Origin: Bryopsis sp. KO-2023
Taxonomy: Eukaryota > Chlorophyta > Ulvophyceae > Bryopsidales > Bryopsidaceae
Length of the DNA: 64,000 nt
Direction of reading: 5' to 3'
Assembly (NCBI GenBank): GCA_030272585.1
Contig: BSYQ01000010.1
Location: 3,658,001 to 3,722,000, forward strand
A program made the position numbers and the translations under genes. Positions 59,594-64,000 of this stretch are shown here, in pieces. How positions within the stretch are numbered: the stretch's first letter is position 1; the number at the start of each line of letters is the position of its first letter. The notes beneath the pieces are model-generated. The model ran no database searches. It was not told where the DNA came from and saw only the letters and a list, made by a program, of their open reading frames with translations.

Positions 59594-60751
59594 AAGGGGT
59601 AGAGAGGGTTTTTTTTCTTGTGCTCGCAAGAAGAAAGAAAAAGGATCTCAATTTTTTCTATATTTTATTTTCATTTTGAGCCAACCAACCATGAAATGAG
59701 CACCAAATTTTTCTCATGAAAAATAGGACATGGTTTCGTTGCAGTGTTGGTTAAAAATTCCGAAAAAAAATAATCAACCAAGTGTTTGACCTTACAGAAC
59801 TCTGATTGTCTTACAAAAACAGTTATGTATATTTGGGTTGGGGGAAGTTGTTTAATCATTTTTTAAAACACTGACGCCTGTTGAAAAACTTTGTGCGCTT
59901 GCTGGACTCTCTGTTTCACGCCACACCACATTTGATTTGATGGTTTCTACCTGTTTTCAGTTCTTCTCTCTGGACAAAAAGTGTGATATCGAGTGAGATC
60001 TCCAAATTTTCCAAATTAGCAGCTATCACCAATCGATTGAAGAACAGGAAATTTAAAAAGACGGAAAACCCTTGATACAGAGCTTCAAGCAAGTTGCTTT
60101 CTTGAACCATGAGGAAAACAATCAGCCAGCGGTGGAAACTTGGAAAGGTATGATTGAGAATGGACCATGGAATTATTCATGTCTGGTTGCTGGATTGCCA
60201 CCCACCAGAAATTGACAACCCAGGATGGTTTAAATCAAGAAAACATGCCCATGCCCCTCTATATTTTCCCTCGACATTCAGTGCAGCAATAAATCTCAGG
60301 GTGTTGGACCCGAATAAACACAAGTTTGGGTAGACAGACACAGACACATCACATCAACTAATATCCACATCTGGTGGCACTTTCTAATGAAAGTCAGATC
60401 ATGAGAATGACTGGGAGAGAGGATTCGTATCGATTGAATTGACTTGTCGGGAGTGGAGAGATATTTCCGTGACATCTAATGTTTACGTTAGAAGTACGAG
60501 GTATGAGTAAGTGGAGAGAGAGTTGAGTGAGTCGGGAAGGAAATGCTGTGAAGGAGAGTTCGGGTTGTCTTTTTGTTGTAAGACGTTTTTACGGAAAACT
60601 TTGAAAACCAGAAACAACAAGGGGTTTTCTAAAATATCGAGGAAAAACCTGTTTAGTACTGTGCGAATCGTATCCAGAGTTTCAGCACGAAACGAGCGTG
60701 GGGAAAGAAACAAAAGCCTGACGCAATAGAAACCTATGAAGAATGGAACAC
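59594..60751. other. Spacer between the duplicated blocks
   Basis: The first about 430 bases belong to the duplicated flank. About 60020-60750 is unique in the window, without a protein-like frame or recognised repeat. Confidence 0.5.
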
Positions 60752-60835
60752 CTGAGAAAACGCCTTCTGTGCATAAAACACAAGAATGGCTGCAAGCAGA
60801 CTGCACTGCGTCACTTTCATGCTCAAGACCGACAT
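60752..60835 (-). pseudogene. Truncated 5' stub of the propeller gene
   Basis: Reading down from an ATG at 60835, the sequence repeats the first 28 codons of the propeller gene (start to just past the signal peptide) with a few substitutions, then homology stops abruptly at 60752. It marks the left edge of the tandem duplication and cannot encode the propeller. Confidence 0.85.
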
Positions 60836-61141
60836 AGGTCTCCGCTTGAAAAATACACGCTTCCCAGTTGAGTCGGGAAGTGGCGGCCAGACAAAGCAAG
60901 GGTTTGATGCGGCAGCTTTGTCCTTCTGGATACGAGCTTAGTTTTCGCGTCGGAAATTCGTTTTTCCATGGTGGTCGAAGAAGAACAGCTAGTTGTACTA
61001 TGGAGAGTGAGGGTGAACGGACCGATCAATGCTCATCCACACTCCCAACACATTAACGTTTCCTTTCTGTCAGACAGTTGCGAAAGCGCTCCCAAAGAGA
61101 TTTGCCTTTCACCTTTCTTTTTCATAAATAACTCCGCTGCC

Positions 61142-63094
61142 ATGTGCGTCACGTTCTTCGCTTTTAAAGCCAGCCCAAGTTTCCTGCTCGTGCTGGCGTT
61201 CAATCGAGACGAGTTCTTTGATAGGTTCGAGCGAACTTCAGCCAATAACATTTACTAAAACAATTACTTATCGTATTAATCAATTTACCTCATGTCGCTA
61301 TTGCGGCACCCCCCCAAAAAGAAAAAAACGCCCCAATAAAAAACCCCTTTGATCCCTTTGTAAGAATTCTGCCCCATGTGGTCGTTCTGGTCATATTCCG
61401 CTTTGAAAATTGCATGCTTGCTCGGCTTAGTCATTGAATATCATTGCTGTCTGTCAGACCAACCTTGCCCCTTGCATTCTGGGAGGACAACCCGAACATA
61501 TTGGGTGGAAGGGATGTTTCTGGAGAAGGGACGTGGCTGGGTGTTTCAAAAAATGGAAGATTTGCTTGCCTAACAAATTTCAGGAAGGTCTGCGACCAAC
61601 AAGCCTATGTGATGAGGCGAATCAATTTCAATTCAGCTAGGAAATTCAATTTAATTAGTTCAGTGTGCATCTCTTTGTGCTGGTTTCTTCGCAGGGAATC
61701 CCCACAACTGCTTATGCAAAGAGCCGAGGCGATTTGCCCGTCCATTTTCTGGAGGGGACGGCTTCCCCCATCAATTACTTGCAGGTGCCCTTGAATTCCC
61801 CCCAAAATGCCCCAGGCCCAACGCACTTTTTACCGAAGACTAGCTAAACAAAAAGCAATAATTACGATCAAGCAAATAAAATAAAATTTTTGAATCCATT
61901 GTGATTCTAAATAAAAAAAGTGCATAATGATAAAATTTTCGAAATAATGGTAAGGACAGAAGATAAAAACAAATTTAGCAAATTATGTCAAACCCTTTCT
62001 GTTTTTGAAAAATTCAGCTGCTTGGCTGGAGTGATGTCGAAACTGAGTGGAATTTGAGGTGTTTGATGGTCAATGATGCATTTTTGCTTTCTTTTTAGCA
62101 GGAGTACTGTTTTGCCTCTTTCCAGATCTTGGAATGTTTCATGGGGTTTTTTAATCCTCTTTTCTGTGCTGTTTTTTTTGTTTTCTTTGGTTGATGCTTG
62201 AAGGAATTGGATACAAGAGGGTATGCACCGTTCAACATTCTGGTTGCTGACTTCAACTCTGACGATCCAAAGCTGGCTTACAAATGCTCGGAAGGAAATC
62301 AAGAAACGGTGGATTTATTGCCCGGAATACATGGTAAAGAAGTCAGACACACTTGGGAAAAAATTGAAGATTTATTGTGTGTTGGCAAGAATCCAATGGA
62401 GCTGTGTTGTTTTGTTGCTTTTTTTGACAGGATTTTCAAACGGAGAAATAACTGATGAGTGGCCAAAAGTGAAGAAGGGGAAAAAACTGATGGAAGAGGT
62501 GCTGGGTGGAGATAAAGTTTCAGGTGGCCACCCCCCAAAAAAATAAATAAAAATTAATCAATCTTTCTCTGTGCTGGATGTCTTGAGCTCTCTTTTGTTT
62601 TGTGTTTTTTGAACATCCATATATTTTTGAAGATGATGGTTTGCCCTGGTCGAGAATTTTCACGGAGGTGCTGGGGGACCAAGAAATTTACGATGAAAAG
62701 CTGCTCCCTGACACAGGGGTTGGTTTGGAGCTCGAGAAATTCTTGTGTTCGATTAACGTCAAACCCTTTGAGCACCGTGTAAGTTCGCTTTAATATTCAT
62801 GCCATTTCCACAGAGATATATCAAGCACACTATAAAAATTATTTTAAAATTTTTTAAAATATTGAATATGTATTTTTTACGTTTGGTCGATTTCTGGATT
62901 TGTAGGCAAGGGTTGGGCGGCAGTACGGCACTCGATCCCAAACCGTGGTGGCGATTTCCACCAGTGGGTTCGTGGAAGTTCGAGAAAGGAGCATCCCTTT
63001 GAATGCCCATAACAACAGTCAGCCGTGGGTCGAAGCAAGGGAGAGTTTCTCCATAAATTGTAACCAACAGGAAATTCTGAGATCAAAGGGGTGA
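61142..63094 (+). CDS. TANGO2: TANGO2 / NRDE family protein, copy 2
   Basis: Same seven-exon structure as the upstream copy (61142-61224, 61458-61587, 61695-61784, 62204-62333, 62431-62523, 62633-62778, 62906-63094), with exon lengths identical except the last. It gives 286 residues. The motifs MCVTFFAF, LVLAFNRDEFFDRPT, GTWLGVSKNGRFACLTNFRK and GRQYGTRSQTVVAISTSGFV are intact. Substitutions are scattered and mild (KPSPS to KASPS, ELPVQ to DLPVH, KHLCS to KFLCS). Loss of the copy 1 stop by one codon change adds SKG at the end. No frameshift or stop, so it is probably an expressed paralogue. Confidence 0.93.
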
Positions 63095-64000
63095 GGAGCG
63101 AGATTTTTTTTTTTTTTCACAGAAAATCCACCCACCCTTTTGTGATTCCAGTGGCCATGCAGGTTTTCATTTGAAGCCGACCAACCATGAGATGAGCACC
63201 AAATTTTGGTCATGAAAAACAGGACATGGGGTTTGTTGTTGCAGTGTTGGTTCAAAATTCCAAAACTAAAGAATCGACTAGTATTCGACCGTACAAAACT
63301 CTTTTTATGTTTTGGGTCGGGGGAAGTTTTTCCATAATTTTTCAGCCGACGCATGTTGAAAAACTGTGTTTTACCTGCTGAAATATCATTGTGGAAAATA
63401 GAGCTCCGTGAGGAAACAGGGGTCAGTCATGGAGGAATGTGAAAATGTACATGAATCAGAAAACTGTGGTATCAGGGAGCAATACTCTGTTGGGATGTAT
63501 TTATCTGGTTGGACTGCAACATTTTCTTGTAACAGTTGATTTCTGGTTTTCTATGGGTCATCCCTTCGGGGCTTCCCTTGGGTGTTGGAAGGCCCTAAAA
63601 CTTCCAAAGTGTTGTTTTTCCACGTTAAGTCAAACACCACATTTGATTTGGTTTCTACCCGTTTTCAATTCTGCTCTCTGGACAAAAAGAGTGAGAGTGC
63701 ACATACCACGTTATATATGTTAAGTCCATCTCCAAAATTTCAATATTTGCTTGAAAGACAGCAAAATCGGATGGGATGCTCCCACCCCACCCTAAAGAAA
63801 CCCTTACACGCAGCCGTACGATCAAATCGAAACAATTACAAAAATAAAAGAGTCCCCCCAAAAATAAACATGATGCAAAATTGAAAATCAAAAACGCAAA
63901 ATAGAACAAAAGTCGGTATAAGAAAACATTACTTCTTTTTTTTTTTTTTTCACATCCAAATCATCATTCGAGTCTTTCTTTTTCTTTGCGTGTTTTCAAA
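63095..64000. other. 3' flank of TANGO2 copy 2 and window end
   Basis: Homologous in part to the flank of copy 1 up to about 63750. The remainder is AT-rich with a T run near 63939-63951. No gene is seen. Confidence 0.5.

Larger units (their letters stand above)
57267..60020. repeat. Tandem segmental duplication, left copy
   Basis: Homologous, in direct orientation, to 60752-63750. It contains the first about 85 bases of the propeller gene, the divergent promoter, the whole TANGO2 gene and 3' flank. Exons are nearly identical, introns differ by indels, and homology fades near 60020. Confidence 0.9.
60752..63750. repeat. Tandem segmental duplication, right copy
   Basis: Direct copy of 57267-60020 carrying the second TANGO2 gene. 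It contains extra sequence in the third intron (about 61795-61990) and in the 3' flank (about 63370-63620) and lacks about 330 bases of the divergent promoter. Confidence 0.9.

Noticed and set aside
1..64000. CRISPR arrays, bacterial operons or prophage
   Set aside because: No regularly spaced repeats with unique spacers were seen, genes are spliced, and no operon-like gene packing occurs.

Overview
This window is a 64 kb piece of nuclear DNA from a photosynthetic, flagellated eukaryote. The genes are rich in GT-AG introns with long pyrimidine tracts, and at least one gene also uses GC-AG introns. Spacers are full of A, T, C and G homopolymers, while several 5' gene ends sit in GC- and CpG-rich blocks. 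Plastid-type genes (acyl-ACP thioesterase, thylakoid/envelope ADP/ATP carrier, Trp/Tyr permease, HugZ-like split-barrel protein) sit beside an intraflagellar transport gene (IFT140) and a peroxisomal import receptor (PEX7). Plastid leaders look like simple transit peptides with no obvious signal peptide in front. A green-lineage flagellate with a primary plastid is therefore my best guess, but this is inference because N-termini are the least certain part of the models.

Layout. 1-1992: acyl-ACP thioesterase (-), 3' end off the window. 2623-4264: small secreted Cys-rich protein (+). 4265-8777: no recognisable gene. 8778-11745: aromatic amino acid permease (-). 12388-15899: multi-C2/coiled-coil protein (+). 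16284-18689: Mediator subunit MED6 (-). 18934-21388: HugZ/PGR7-like plastid protein (+). 22056-24868: TAAC-like nucleotide carrier (+). 26089-28582: PEX7 (-), head to head with an intronless F-box/WD40 gene (28784-29971, +). 30836-42097: IFT140 in at least 27 exons (+). 42942-47250: a large type I membrane protein with thrombospondin-1 and EGF modules (-).

48701-54163 is a structurally complete hAT DNA transposon with perfect 8-bp target duplications. A short inverted relative of itself, also with perfect 8-bp target duplications, sits inside one coding exon of its transposase. The element also carries TTACGG-rich subterminal repeats, two tandem-repeat blocks and a tRNA-Tyr-like segment. To its right lies a truncated LeuD-like fragment (54542-55256).

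55616-57350 is a secreted PQQ-type beta-propeller gene (-), divergent from a TANGO2/NRDE gene (57987-59593, +). The promoter-proximal part of this pair plus the whole TANGO2 gene is duplicated in tandem, giving a second intact TANGO2 gene (61142-63094) and an orphan 5' stub of the propeller gene. Neighbouring genes are otherwise functionally unrelated, as expected for a eukaryotic chromosome. Exon boundaries were derived by hand from reading frame, splice consensus and remembered family sequences; no alignment program or transcript data was available.
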